This document shows, in pieces, positions 22,195 to 33,929 of a stretch of DNA of 64,000 bases. Position numbers and translations under genes: made by a program. Within the stretch, counting starts at the first letter, position 1; every line of letters starts with the position of its first letter. Where the stretch lies: assembly GCA_011037195.1 (NCBI GenBank), contig JAAEAF010000661.1, positions 62,001 through 126,000 of the forward strand, read 5' to 3'. Source of the DNA: Triatoma infestans. Its lineage: Eukaryota; Arthropoda; Insecta; Hemiptera; Reduviidae. A model generated the notes under the pieces. It saw only the letters and a program-made list of their open reading frames with translations, did no database searches and had not been told where the DNA came from.

Positions 22195-22870
22195 TAGTTG
22201 GCTGGCCACATAAGAAAAAAAACTGGTAGCAGTTATTCTTGTAGAATAACCTGAGCCGGTCTTATGTGGAGCGCTCTAGGTCAAAATCAACAAAGCTTGT
22301 GCAAATTCAAATTTAAACTAACTGAACAGAGCTCCCCGGAACTCGCAATTCTGGTTAATTGAGTTTCTTCAAATTTGGAATTCTAGGGAATGCTTCTAAT
22401 CTATATTATAACATTGTATAGATGATTAACACGATACATTTTACTGATGTGGTATTTTAGTGGAAAGCTTAATTACTATTTCCCCAGAATCCCCACAAAC
22501 CAATTTTTTCTGGAAAATATTTCAAATAAATATAATAGCTACTTATGTAAGTAAATAGTATACGAAGTTTAAAGAAAACCGTTCCAGCAGTTTTCGAAAA
22601 AAAAAGTAACAGTAAACTTGCAGTTCCGGTTTATGGAATTTGCCAGAAACCTTCGTGTCAGATGCGATGGTAATACCTAAATGGAATGTCAAGTTTGAGC
22701 TTTCAGCGATTTTGTTTTTGAAATAATTTGTTCACACGTACAGATTATTCGCTAAAAACATTTTTTTCGTACTCAGGGGACCTCAAAACATGTATTACCC
22801 CGTGAAAACTCAATTTCGAAAATTTGACATGATCGCAATACTTGCTCTTACTGGGGAGTGAGAGAAAGTA
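22195..22870 (-). mobile_element. TTAC-family element, subfamily with CTTATGTGGAGCG block
   Basis: The head ends with GGGGAGTGAGAGAAAGT at 22869. A head phrase CAATTTCGAAAATTTGACAT and modules (CGTTCCAGCAGTTTTCGAAA) are present. The tail side carries CTTATGTGGAGCGCTCTAGG, shared with copies at 46.0 and 61.1 kb, instead of the standard tail. Confidence 0.68.
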
Positions 22871-23397
22871 ATTAAAGTCTGTATAAAGTCATATAGTTTG
22901 ATTGGCAGCCTAGAAAGAAGCGTTAACTGTGGAATGAAGAATTTTGGTTTGCGCTAGGTTTGGCTTCTTCGGAAGATTGAGTGTTTGATTGATACCGGAT
23001 AATTGAATGTTATATCAGAGAGACTTTAAAATACATATATAAATTAATGTAAATGTCCTGGTAGAGTTTTGATCTTTATATGGCAGGTTTTAAGTTGTCA
23101 AAACCGCCTCCCAGGGAAGTTTACCTTTGTCAAAGGTAAAACTCAAGACAACGGACTGCGTTGACTATTGGTACAGGAATTATGTTGCAGTAGACAGTAG
23201 TTGGAACAATGTGATGAAAGGTGTAGTTTATGTTTTGGGATTTCGTTTCATTGAGTTTGATGTAATCTTTTTGGACCATTTTTCCAAAAAGAAGAAGAAG
23301 ACCATGTCTGCAGTGAAGAAGATAAAGACGATTTGGATTCTGCATAAATATTGTGTTCCGAACATTACATCTCAAGATCTCCTGGCTAAGCGAACCT

Positions 23398-24297
23398 TTT
23401 TGCTTTCTCTTAACCCTAGTGATGGGAAGTAGTGCGATCATATGAAATTGTTGTAATTGAGTTTTGACCGGAAATACATCCTGTGCAGATCCCTAGGTGA
23501 GAAAAAAATGTTTTTTAATGAATGGTAGTGTGTATATTCAAAATTTCTAAAAAAACGAAAAGTCGCAGGAAGCTCAAATTTGGAATCCGTTTAGGGTATC
23601 TACCACACTGCATCTGACACCCAGCTTTCGGTCGAAATCCATCAACAGGAAGTGCGACTTTATTGAATGGATTTTTTTTCAATTGTTCGCGATGTTCTCG
23701 AACACGGCTTCATTGAGGTTTGTTTAAACTTCGTATACTATCATCGTGTACCTGTCCTTTTCTTTGGAACTTTTTTCGGGTAAATTGATTTTTTTGTGGG
23801 GCTTCTGGCGGAACAATAATGTTAAGCTTTCCTCTATTAAAATACCACTTCAGCATAATAAGCGGTTCTTCCACCTGTATAATATTGTTAGAATACCAAA
23901 TTTTGAAGTAAATTCAACTTTATTGAATATATTTTTAAGTTTTTTGAAATTTTCTCCGAAATGGCTACATCGAATTTCTATCAATCTGGATTGCACAAAT
24001 ATAAACTTATCACTTTCATTTTAAACAGTTTCCCGAAAAACGAGATTTTAAAAAGTTCTGAGGAGGAATCTGTGATGTTGAATTTCAGATTTTATGTACG
24101 TTTCTTGATGTTGCTGGCGCTCTATTTTACACTTGAGTGTAATCATTTCTATTATTACTTGGCTAGAGTATTGTAACCTCTCCATCTCTGTATTTATCTT
24201 TAGTCTAAATATCCCTGTTTAAAGAAAATTTGTCATTATATAACAATTATATATATATTTATAGGAAAAGAATATGGTGTGAATATTTCACAGCGTG
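23398..24297 (+). mobile_element. TTAC-family element, complete but diverged
   Basis: The head is GCTTTCTCTTAACCCTAGTG with GAGTTTTGACCGGAAATACA. Modules include CATCAACAGGAAGTGCGACT and CGAACACGGCTTCATTGAGG. The tail is degraded (TATGGTGTGAATATTTCACA at about 24273). Bases 23757-23945 are almost identical to 27741-27930, far closer than the flanking parts of the same copies. Confidence 0.75.
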
Positions 24298-25635
24298 GAA
24301 AATGGAATTATAAAGAAAACAATATAGTTGTTATTAGAAACAAGGAGATAACATTAGCAACATACAAAATATCTAATTAAATGAAGCCGACGTCATGGAA
24401 ACAAAGCGTCATAACAAAGTCTGTTGTATATAATTTGAAAAGATTTGTCAATTGGCTTCACTTTTAAAGTAATAAACGTTTAAATAAGACAACGTTAATT
24501 ACGTGTCAATATTTATCCATTAGTTAAAATGTGCAATAGATTAAATTATAGAAAGTTTAAATATAACTATTATCAAAAAGAATGAATTAAAGATCTCAAA
24601 AATAATAGTTAGTAAAGATTCCCTTTGAATCCAATTGATCATGTCAGCCATTTGTTTGGATTTTTTTGACCTTGTCAAATAGATATAATGTCACTGTTGG
24701 GTTTTCTATTTGCTAACTTATTAATTTTAATTTTTTAACGATCCTTTAATGGAAATTTCTTTGAATTCTTTGAAAAATGTCGCATTTAATAATTTCACTG
24801 AAATTCTATTTGTCAAATATTTTAATTTCAAAAAGATAGATTTAACTTAGGCAGTTCCTCATATAGGAGTGACATACCTGTTTTGGTAATGAACTCTTCG
24901 TTCCATGGGAACAAACAACTTTTAGATAACTCCAAAGTTATAAAAACTAATAATATTAGTTTCTAAGCAATTATGTACTATTTTCCTGCAATATCTGTCA
25001 ATTAAATAGGAATTATACCGCTTAAAACTGGGGAATCAAACTGAGGGTGAGTGCCTGCGGTCAAGGAGAACCTAATAAATGAATAGATTCGGAAAGAATG
25101 GCAGAGCTGATTTTAGTTCGACATTGATTTCACGACAAAACTACTAGGAATTTAATAAACTATTCCCGGGAGCAGAAGAGTTTTTATAGACGATTCAATA
25201 CTAGGTTCTCTATGAGGATGTACCTATAACGACGCTCCTCGTTGTTGTATAAGTACCACAGATTTTCTTCATTAAAAACTTAGTGAAGATTTCTTTGGAT
25301 GCCCTGGAGATCTACGAATAGGGCTGTTACTGAAAACAAGCCTGATATTTTGCGGCTACACCCGAAAAAAGAGGCCGTATATCGTAATTACGATTTAGCG
25401 GTAATTTGCAGATCACGTGCAACTTAAAGATTGGGAAATATAAAAAGCTGTGCTTCGGGCTGAAGCAGAAAGTTAAATTTAGACTGGGCTAAATTTCACC
25501 CAATCGTTATCTCTATGAATAGCGTTGTGTCGAAAATAATTCGACGTAGAAAATATCTTTCAATATGTTGAAGGTTATTTAAACAATTTTTACTTTCGTA
25601 ATTTGAAGTATTCTAAGTGTGAATATGTGGTTGGG
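24298..25635. other. Intronic DNA, nothing recognised
   Basis: No open frame with recognisable domains, no element ends. The part at 25000-25530 is less AT-rich and may be an eroded mobile element of unknown type. Confidence 0.3.
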
Positions 25636-25935
25636 TCCACAATGCTGGATAACATCTGGAATTTTAATCGTCTTGGCATGCAAATTTATGCTGTTTCTAA
25701 CCCGGTTTCGGATTCTCATCCAGAGTAAGGCTAACAAGTTCGTGTAGAGAGTTGACTTTAACTTTATATTTCTGCCATATAAAGAAATATAAAGTATAAA
25801 TATATCATTAACAAAAATATAAAGTTAAAGTCAATTCTCTACACGAACTTGATAACTTGACGATGGATGTGAATCCGAAACCACTCAGTATCAGCGTTAT
25901 AATATGCACGCAAAGACAGATAAAATCCCAGATAT
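25636..25935 (+). mobile_element. Penelope-like fold-back with decayed hammerhead in each arm
   Basis: A large inverted repeat. The left arm has CACAATGCTGGATAACATCT, CCCGGTTTCGGATTCTCATC and AAGTTCGTGTAGAGAGTTGA. The right arm is its reverse complement with differences (GTCAATTCTCTACACGAACT, GATGGATGTGAATCCGAAAC, ATAAAATCCCAGAT). Inner ends meet around a 40-base AT loop at 25773-25814. The right-arm ribozyme reads TTGACGA, a GGAT/ATCC stem II with GTGA loop and GAAAC, with C3 changed and stem III damaged. The left arm lacks GACGA. Confidence 0.7.
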
Positions 25936-27374
25936 TTTAATTGAAGAAAATATTACAAAAACGAAAGTCACAGGCAGCTGAAACTTGGCATTCCGGTTTA
26001 GGAACTACCATCGCAAATGAATCACGAGCGTGTCTTACAAAAACCGACAACTGGATATGCAATATTTAATTTTTTGGGGTTTTCTTGATAAGCGAAAGAG
26101 AAAGAGTGATTCTGAGTAGAGTGTTCGCATAAAATAAAGCAAAGCCTACTTTTTCAGCGGGGCTAATGCCCAAATATAAGTGTCACTACTATTTCCTTCA
26201 TTATTACTGACTAACAATTGAATGATAATATGAAGAAAAAAAAGGAAGTCAAAAAATAATAGGGCGTATCCCGGAAATAAGTGCAGACAATCGTTGGTCA
26301 TGTCATGGCGGCCTGTTTTTTTTTTTAAATATAAAATCGACTTGATTATATTATGTTCTATTTGGTTATAATAACTGCCATGAGGAAATATGTTGGAAAA
26401 GGAGGAATTGGAAATGGGCTCAAAGCAGATCAGACCACTAGCTGAACCAATCGTAATAATGTCTCTGTCAGCTGTGTGTGTGTAAGTATGTATGCTATAG
26501 GGGGAACTGACCAGTTCAGGAAATGTTTTAAGTTGGAAAGGATAGATATAGATAACTGTGTCTGTAAAGGAAACCTAGAAAATTACATCATACGTTATAA
26601 CTTCCGCTATATCTACATATTTAAAAAAACAACAAGGTAGAACAATCATCAAACTTTCTATGCAATTCTCAAAATACTAATAGAAAAATCTGGTCTGAAA
26701 CACTCAACGATGAGATTTACATATTGATTTGCGTACTTATGTATTGTATTGAAGAATTGACTTATTATGCTTTAACATGTAATTATTACTACATATTTAG
26801 TTATCTTCAAGATCTTCAAGAACAGGAGTAATTGAACTTTATAAAAACTATTTTTTTGAGGACAGCAGCTCCCCTTTGAGAAAGAGCTCCCACAAAACCT
26901 CTCTTAAATGAATTCTAATTCAAGCGGAAATCTAATTCAAACAGAAGTGATAGATCTCTGTACGTATGGTTGCTACAAGTTTAATGAAGTTCGTTGGTGT
27001 CTTTGTGGAGAAAACACTTCACTCAAGTTGCATTTCCGGTTAACCAATTTCTTCAAAAACTCGGAATTTTCGCTTCACATTTCATTGTAATTAATATTAA
27101 GTAGATAATAATAATGATATAATAAACTGAAATAACACTTTAGTGGAAAACATTACCCCACCTCTACCCCTACTTAAAACTTAGTTTTCCTTATTCTTGA
27201 TAGTAATGTTTGCTCAGTTGTCCTTACATCAGTATAGAGTGGTGGGATATGTGTGGTTAGCACAGAAATACATTCGAAACGAGAAGACAGGGCTTAAACG
27301 TTTACACAATCTTAAAAAATAACATATTATGAAATGTAACGTCATAGATTCCTTACAACAACCTAAAATACATT
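25936..27374. other. Intronic DNA with scattered TTAC remnants
   Basis: Some TTAC-like phrases occur without order: AAACGAAAGTCACAGGCAGC and CTTGGCATTCCGGTTTAGGA at about 25960-26000, and GAAAACACTTCACTCAAGTT with CATTTCCGGTTAACC near 27010-27050. A short gene-like open frame at 26908-27090 lies on such remnants. No gene recognised. Confidence 0.35.
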
Positions 27375-27935
27375 TTTACTCTCTCTAAATCCCTGGTAAG
27401 AGGAAGTAGTACGATCGCGTCAAATTTTCAAACTTGCGTTTTCATCGGAAACTACATGTTTTGAGGTCACGTGTATAAGAAAAAAATGATTTTGGCAAAT
27501 GGTGTGTGTGTGTGTGTGTGTAACCAAATATCTCAAAAACCTTCCATCGTAGAAGCTCAAACTTGGTATACCGTTTAAATACTACCAACGACAGCAACTG
27601 ACACAAAGATTTGAAGCAAAATGTATCAGCACGAAGTGCGCGTTCACTGTTTTTTTTTCAGTTTTCGCGATTTTCTCAAAATGGCTACATCGATTTTCTT
27701 TAAATTTCCTATACTATCTACGCACTTAAATATTAAATCACTTTTCTTTGGAACTTTTTTTCGGGTAAATTGATTTTTTTTGTGGGGCTTCTGGCGGAAC
27801 AATAATGTTAAGCTTTCCTCTATTAAAATACCACTTCAGCATAATAAGCGGTTCTTCCACCTGTATAATATTGTTAGAATACCAAATTTTGAAGAAAATT
27901 CAACTTTATTGAATATATTTTTAAGTTTTTTCGTG
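27375..27935 (+). mobile_element. TTAC-family element, tail lost
   Basis: Head TTTACTCTCTCTAAATCCCT with GGTAAGAGGAAGTAGTACGA, then AAACTACATGTTTTGAGGTC. A GT microsatellite lies at 27503-27521. A module start with AGCACGAAGTGCGCGTTCAC follows, then the 190-bp stretch nearly identical to 23757-23945. It stops shortly before the head of the next copy. Confidence 0.78.
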
Positions 27936-27982
27936 TTTTTTTAATTTTCGTACTTTTTTATTTTTATAATTTATTATTATTA

Positions 27983-28668
27983 TTACTTTCTCTTACTCCT
28001 AGTAAGAAGTATTGTAATCTTGACAAATTTTCGATATCGAATTTCCACCGGAAATATCCCGTTTTGAGGTCCCCTGAGTCCAAAAAAGTGCTTTTTAGCT
28101 ATTGGTTCGTGGGGGGGGGGGGGGAATCTCAAAAACCAAAATTCGCAGAATGTTTGACCCTAATATTTCGTTAAAGTGCTGCCAGGAGACCCTTGAATAA
28201 AAATCATTTCGTAAAAATCGTTTCGACGGAAGTGCCACTTTACTGAATAATTTTTCAGTTTTTGTGATTTTCTGGAAAAAAAAAAACGGTTCCAACGATT
28301 TTCTTTAAACTTTAAATATCAACTACACATACATCAACTTTTGTTTGAAATATTTCTTCTGGTAAAGTCATTTAGGGGGGGTTTGGGGAAGGGGTGTTGT
28401 TGCTATCATAGTTTATCACACAATTCTACAATCTAAACAAAATTAATTAGAAATAAAAAGATTGCCAAAATTCCGAGTTCCAATAAAATAAGTAAACCAG
28501 AAGTGCGTTTTTACTGAACAGTTTTTTCCATTTTTTTGCAATTTTCTCCATAAAAAGACGGACGAATTTCCGTCCTTAATTTCCGAATTTCCGACTTTAA
28601 AATTTGTCAATTACAATTTTGTAAACTGCAGTAAGAGAAAGTTGTGTGAGTGTTTCTCACCAGATTTT
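27983..28668 (+). mobile_element. TTAC-family element, complete short copy
   Basis: Head TTACTTTCTCTTACTCCTAG with GTAAGAAGTATTGTAATCTT. The microsatellite position holds a run of 12 G near 28112-28123. Modules start at CGACGGAAGTGCCACTTTAC (about 28218) and AAACCAGAAGTGCGTTTTTA (about 28494). The tail is perfect: GCAGTAAGAGAAAGTTGTGT, then GAGTGTTTCTCACCAGATTT. Confidence 0.85.
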
Positions 28669-29094
28669 TTTAATTAAATAGGATCACTAGTAATGGTTAC
28701 TTTCGTTAATTATTGCATATTGTTTTGGTAATTTTGTTATGGTTAGATAATAAACATTTTTATATAATCATTACATTAAATTAAATAGTGTTTTATTACT
28801 TTCATATCAATGTTTATTAAAATAAATTTTTGATTATTTTGTTATCACAATAATATTGTTAATAAGTTTTCATTTATATTACCCCTTCGTTAACTTTTTT
28901 ATTGTAAAAGAAATTCGTTACACAAAAATGATAAAAATCATTATTGATGTGTATAAAAGGATTATTAGTATTAATTAAAATATATGTAAATTAAAGATTC
29001 AGATAGTAATTATGTAATCAAATTGAAAGGAAAAATAAGGTTTAAATTTTAATGAATCGTAAGAACAGAATAGGATTTTTATTCTTAATTCGTT
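28669..29094. other. AT-rich spacer
   Basis: Low-complexity AT DNA between two TTAC copies, with no gene or element seen. Confidence 0.3.
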
Positions 29095-29372
29095 AGAAAA
29101 AGTATTGCGATCTTGTCATATTTTCGATTCCTATCGAGTTTTCACCGGAAATATCTGTTAGTTGGACTTCTGAATACGAAAATATGGATTTGAAAAATGG
29201 ATCGAGAATATGTGTGTCTGACTGTCTTTGTATGGATTTGGTCAGATTATGCAGAAACGGAAAATCGCAGAAAGTTAAAATTTTATATTTGGTTTAACCA
29301 GAGGACCTGAGAGTGGTTTTGGTAAAAATCGGTCAACCGGAAGTACCAAGAATGGATTATCAGTTTTTTTAA
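29095..29372 (+). mobile_element. TTAC-family head fragment
   Basis: AAAAAGTATTGCGATCTTGT, CGAGTTTTCACCGGAAATAT, AAACGGAAAATCGCAGAAAG and GGTCAACCGGAAGTACCAAG appear in family order. The copy stops inside its first module, where an inverted copy begins. Confidence 0.7.
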
Positions 29373-29374
29373 AG

Positions 29375-29750
29375 TGACATTTTAGTCGGAATTTTAACGT
29401 CATTTCTTCCCCAGAACTCGTCTTAAAAGAATGTTCCCCTCAAAAAAAATGGTTTCAAATCTCCAATTAAGAGACCAACATGTGAGTTATATGGAGGCAA
29501 GGTTTAAGGAAAATTGTTTAACTGTTTTCGATAAAAACTGAAAGAAATCCATTTAGTAGAGTGGTAGTTTCGATTGTGCGATTTTTTGTTTTTGAATTAT
29601 GTACATACTAGACATACATACATACAGAGAGGAAGTGAGACCGAGGAAGAGTACATTTTAAATTTTTACTTTTTCAAACTCAGAAGACTTCAAAACGCGT
29701 AGTTCCGATGAAAAACCAATTTCGCAGTACTTCTCCAGCATACATGCATG
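29375..29750 (-). mobile_element. TTAC-family fragment, inverted partner
   Basis: Reverse orientation, from a module (TTCCCCTCAAAAAAAATGG, TGTTTAACTGTTTTCGATAA, CATTTAGTAGAGTGGTAGTT) to the head (AAAACGCGTAGTTCCGATGA, CCAATTTCGCAGTACTTCT). With the preceding copy it forms a head-outward inverted pair. Confidence 0.6.
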
Positions 29751-30220
29751 CAATATATACAATAAAATCCATACCATGCAATAAAATACTGCTCTATAAT
29801 TGATCGAATAATCGATTGCAAATATCAACTATGACTGCTGGGCAATTGTTGTACTTTTTAGAGCATGGCTGCCTTGTACTCACCGTGTTCAATGGTAGAG
29901 AATTTCAGTGTGTAAACTTTTATGTAAATCAAGAATATTATCTTAGACGGTTGTATTTAAGGTAAGCAAGCTCGCTACAATATTTGTATGTACTCTGAGC
30001 AGTTAAGTAATTTAATACAGTATACATTATGTAACTTGGATATTAATAATTCAGAGTTGTGTTTAACATTTATTTTTAAATAAAAAAGAATCTTACTAAA
30101 ATCGTTTATTTAATTATCATAACTACTAAATTCCCTTTTATAAAGTACATAAAGTCTGTTAAGAACCAAAATTACTTTTCTACATTCAATTTATTCTAAT
30201 TTCAAATTATGCCCACTTTT

Positions 30221-30460
30221 TTACTTTCTCTTACAGCTGTTAAGAGCAAGTGTGGTAATCGTGTCAAATTTTCGATATTGGGTTTCGTTCTGAAAAAGGA
30301 GTTTTAAGAAATTAGTCTGTGTGGTCAGCATAACATAAAAACGCAAAATAGCAGAAAGTTCAATCTCGATATTTAGCTTAAGCGCTATCATAGGCAATGA
30401 GATTTTGGTCAAAATTGGACAAGCGGAAGTACCTGCCTGAATGAATGAAATTTTTTACTT
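30221..30460 (+). mobile_element. TTAC-family head fragment
   Basis: TTACTTTCTCTTACAGCTGT, GTGTGGTAATCGTGTCAAAT, ATAAAAACGCAAAATAGCAG and GGACAAGCGGAAGTACCTGC follow in order. The copy is truncated in the first module near 30460. It is paired with an inverted head at 30625-30815. Confidence 0.75.
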
Positions 30461-30624
30461 TTTTTACGACTATTATATTCTTAACTTTATATTCATATCT
30501 GTATCTTTGTATCCACTATGAATTTATATAACAGTTTAATGTCGCCATTATTACCGTGCAGTATGTCAGTCAGTATAGTGAAAACTACATAATAAATCAT
30601 AAGCAAAGCCCACATCAGTGTATC

Positions 30625-30654
30625 ATTTTCAACATGTTTGCAATCAAACACACA

Positions 30655-30690
<36 letters not shown>

Positions 30691-30815
30691 TATAAAGACC
30701 AATTTCTAAAAAAAACTATTTTTTCACACCCAGGTGACCTCAGCACATCTATTTCCGGAGAAAACTGAATCTCCAAAAGTTGGCACGATTGCAATACTTC
30801 CTCTTAACGGCAGGA
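30625..30815 (-). mobile_element. TTAC-family head, broken by LINE insertion
   Basis: Reverse head: a (CA)n run at 30648-30686 at the microsatellite position, then CCCAGGTGACCTCAGCACAT, TTTCCGGAGAAAACTGAATC and GATTGCAATACTTCCTCTTA. The final hairpin is split by the jockey-like LINE that begins at about 30816. Confidence 0.75.
30648..30686. repeat. (CA)n microsatellite in a TTAC head
   Basis: CA repeat with one AA interruption near its start, at the same place in the head as in other copies. Confidence 0.9.
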
Positions 30816-31985
30816 AGATTTTTTTTTTTGTATTTTATTAAGAAATTCACAACTATGCAGACAGTATAATAAGTGAATATGATGGTAGTCATATAAAAAG
30901 GGCATGAAAGTCATGTTAGGAGAAGTCTCCCAGTGGAGGTACTCCCTAATTATTACTTAAAAATGCTAACAAGTGGTTAGATGGTCGCGCGGCCAGTGGC
31001 GTTTCAGTCTCCTGGAAGGGTTGTGTGGGATAGAAAGAGAAGAGAGTTTTTGGACTAAAGGGTTAGAATGGTTGGATGTGAGGTCGTGGAATTTTTTGTA
31101 ATGTGCTTTTATTAACTGATGGACAAAAGGGATTTTGTGGTCAGTGTGAAGGGTTATGTTGGAAACATAGAACGGGGCATTGGTAATTCTTCTGATAGTT
31201 TTGGATTGAAAAGCTTGAATGCGATAGGAGTTGGAATGCTTGGTTGAACCGCATACCTCGCATCCATATGTCCAGATGGTTTTTATAATAGTGATGTAGA
31301 TAAGTCTTTTGTTTTCAAGGGAAAGTTAGAGCCAAGTAGTCAAGTAGTCTCGAGAGAAGTTTGTAACTCTGTTTAGTTCAAGTCTTTTTAATCGTGTATG
31401 CGGATTCCAATAAGTCTTTTATCTAGATAAAGTCCTAAATATCGGTCTTTGTCGTCTGTCGGTATTATGGTCTCATGGAGGAGGATGGGCGGGAGAGTAG
31501 CGCGTCGGAGTGTGAAGGATATGCATTTGCTTTTAGTGGGATTGACTTCATTCTCCACCTGATAAGCCAGTCTTGTAAAGAGATGATATGGGATTGTAGG
31601 TATGGGATGCGGAAACAAATCGGGATTTGGAGCAATAATACATGTGTCATCAGCGTAGGTATGGAGAATTGTTTCTGGGTGGGAAGGGATATCTGCAGTA
31701 TAGAAAATATATAGGAGAGGAGCAAGGACACTGCCTTGGGGAACAACAGCATGGATTGGAAAGCTAGAAGATCTGGAGGAGCCAAAACGAACCCAGAAGG
31801 AACGATCAGACAGGTATGATTTTAGGATCGTATAGTAGGTCGAGGGAAGAACTCCCTTGAGTTTCCACAACAAACCTGCATGCCAAACCCGGTCAAACGC
31901 CTGAGCGATGTCCAGGAAGACACCAGGGCAATACTGCTTCTGCTCAAGAGCGGATGAGATGGTGTAATTAAGGCGGTAGAGGAAG
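30816..31985 (-). mobile_element. Jockey-like LINE, 5'-truncated, with probable target duplication
   Basis: Minus strand: it begins near 31985 inside the reverse transcriptase and ends in a poly(A), seen as T at about 30817-30827. RT motifs: FLDIAQAFDRVWHAGLL (about 31930-31870, first catalytic Asp), AVVPQGSVLAPLLYIFYTAD and TYADDTCIIA (intact YADD). VNPTKSKCISF and DRYLGLYLDKRL follow. The C-terminal part reads SLENKRLIYITIIKTIWTYG, then KFHDLTSNHSNPL. AGGAAGA occurs on both flanks (about 30810 and 31980), a plausible 7-bp duplication. Stops in the post-RT region indicate it is inactive. Same family as 47.9-48.7 kb. Confidence 0.88.
31388..31930 (-). pseudogene. Jockey-like reverse transcriptase fragment
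   Basis: The longest intact stretch of the LINE at 30.8-32.0 kb, 161 codons from 31873 with the preceding LDIAQAFDRVW in the same sense. All three catalytic Asp positions (AQAFD, YADD) are kept, unlike the RT at 8 kb. Most of the fingers, the whole endonuclease and ORF1 are absent, so no function is expected. The segment after the RT contains stop codons. Confidence 0.82.
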
Positions 31986-33220
31986 AAAAAAAAATGTGTA
32001 TTCTGAACTATTCATTCACAGATTCTTTGTATTTACGTTTTCATTCTTGTAAGAGATTTTTATTATTTACGTTCATTGCTGTAAAAATAAAATAAATAAA
32101 AAAAAACGGTAATGAAAATTCACTTGTCTCTCCCCCCCCCAGATGCATTTATTAAAATTCTGACAAAAACTGACAAAATTTCTCTAAACGTAGAACTGTA
32201 CTATATACAATGTACAAATGGCGGGGCATTATAGTTGAATTTCAAAGCATATGCTTTATTTGAACATGTCTGAATTCCATGACCGACCTTACTGCAATAC
32301 ATTTCAACAATACAAAACGAAAAACTGATGTGAAACACTCACACAGTCTTTCTCTTACATTAATGAAAAGAAAGATTATTGAAACTGTTGTTTTCGAACT
32401 TTATTTGAATTGTAATTCGAGTATAAATATTTCACACCCACATCTTCTTTTTGGCCGAAGTTATTTTTTTAATCTCTAGATATTGAAAGTAAAACAATAA
32501 ATTTTAAATTATTGCCACTTTAAATTAAACAAATTTTAAGGTTTGTTGAAATTGCTAAGGTTGGATGATATTGCTAAAATATAATAATAACATAATAGTA
32601 AAGTAAAGTTCTTAAATTAAGCCTTTGTTTTAACATTTTGATATCAATTAAACAAAACACAGAAAACATAATATAATTTTGATCAGCTTTAACCTAATGT
32701 TTACAACCTTTCTGAAGGTAATCTTCCCCTTTTCAAAGGACAGTATTCTCTTAGAGGTTACCGTACATATTTTACCTCTTTCTATATCTTTTTTTAAATA
32801 GTTTTATTGTTATAGACCAACTTATAATTTGCTTAATGCACTTATAATTTGCTTAGAACTCGAGTCAATATAAAAGTGGCAATTTACTCTCTTCACAATA
32901 CATAACTATTTAACCTTGTTTTATTTTTTATTGAATTAACCAGCTATTATTCAATTCGATAAAAATTGACCTCAATAATATCAATCAGCTGGTGATATAT
33001 ATTAAATAAAGGTACCTTTTTTCTGCATAATTATTTTCAATTATCAGTAATTCCTAAAATTTTAAAAGATGTCATAAAACAAATGATATAATCGTTTAGA
33101 TTCAAAATAAATGTCTAGTTTATCAGTATTTGTGTTTTGTGTGTGGGTGTGTGTGTGTTTAACGAGATTTAAAATGTTTTTAAGGTGGTGATACGCAAAG
33201 TTACTTCTTTATTAATTTTT
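31986..33220. other. AT-rich intronic DNA with one TTAC tail remnant
   Basis: Apart from the reverse tail at 32325-32380 I see no gene or element. A GT-rich run lies at about 33133-33157. Confidence 0.35.
32325..32380 (-). mobile_element. TTAC-family tail remnant
   Basis: TGATGTGAAACACTCACACA and GTCTTTCTCTTACATTAATG are the reverse complement of the standard tail with its hairpin. No module follows. Confidence 0.7.
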
Positions 33221-33222
33221 TT

Positions 33223-33925
33223 TTACTTTCTCTTACACGTTGTAAAAGGAAGTATTCCGATCGTGCCAACTTTTCGAAAGTTTGAGTTTTCACCGGAAAT
33301 ACATGTTTTGAGGACACGAGTACGAAAATAGTCTCACCGTGTGTGAACAAAATATCTCAAAAACAAAAAGTCCGTACGAAGCTCAAACTTGGTATTACGT
33401 TTAGGTACAACTACTACGGCATCTGGTAGGAAAATTCATCAACCGGAAGTGCGACTTTATTGATTTTTTTTCCAATTTTTCGCGCTTTTCTCGAAAATTG
33501 CTCCAACGATATATTTTTAGTTTTACTTCCGATGCTGTCTACGTAGATGAATACCGAACTTTTTAATGAAACATATTCCCGAGAAAATTGATTTTCGGAC
33601 GGTAGTGGTTCCAATTCAATGTATGACAGAATGTTTCATATACAGAAGAAGTTTTGCTAGAATGCCAACCGGAAATGCAACTTTGGAGAAGTTTTTGATA
33701 TTTTTTGAATTATCTCGCCAACTATACTATAAGAATATCCTGTGAACTTGGAATACAGATCTATCACTTTTTTTTTTAAACACTTTTCCAAGAAATATTG
33801 ATTTTAGATAGTTTTGCGCAATTTGTGGTGTTAATGGGGGAGTGGTTATATGTTGTTGGCGCGCTCTTTACTTCCCTGCCGGCTTGGGTTGGTAGGTCGG
33901 TACTTATCCCTCCACCACATCTATA
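33223..33925 (+). mobile_element. TTAC-family element, tail lost
   Basis: Head TTACTTTCTCTTACACGTTG, GAGTTTTCACCGGAAATACA, then ACAAAATATCTCAAAAACAA. Modules start at CATCAACCGGAAGTGCGACT (about 33431) and GCCAACCGGAAATGCAACTT (about 33664). It runs almost directly into the next head at 33930, a near-tandem arrangement. Confidence 0.78.
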
Positions 33926-33929
33926 TATT

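Noticed and set aside
23127..23441. Overlapping open frames of about 100 codons on both strands
   Set aside because: No recognisable domain, no splice signals; the right part is a TTAC head. Kept as chance frames.
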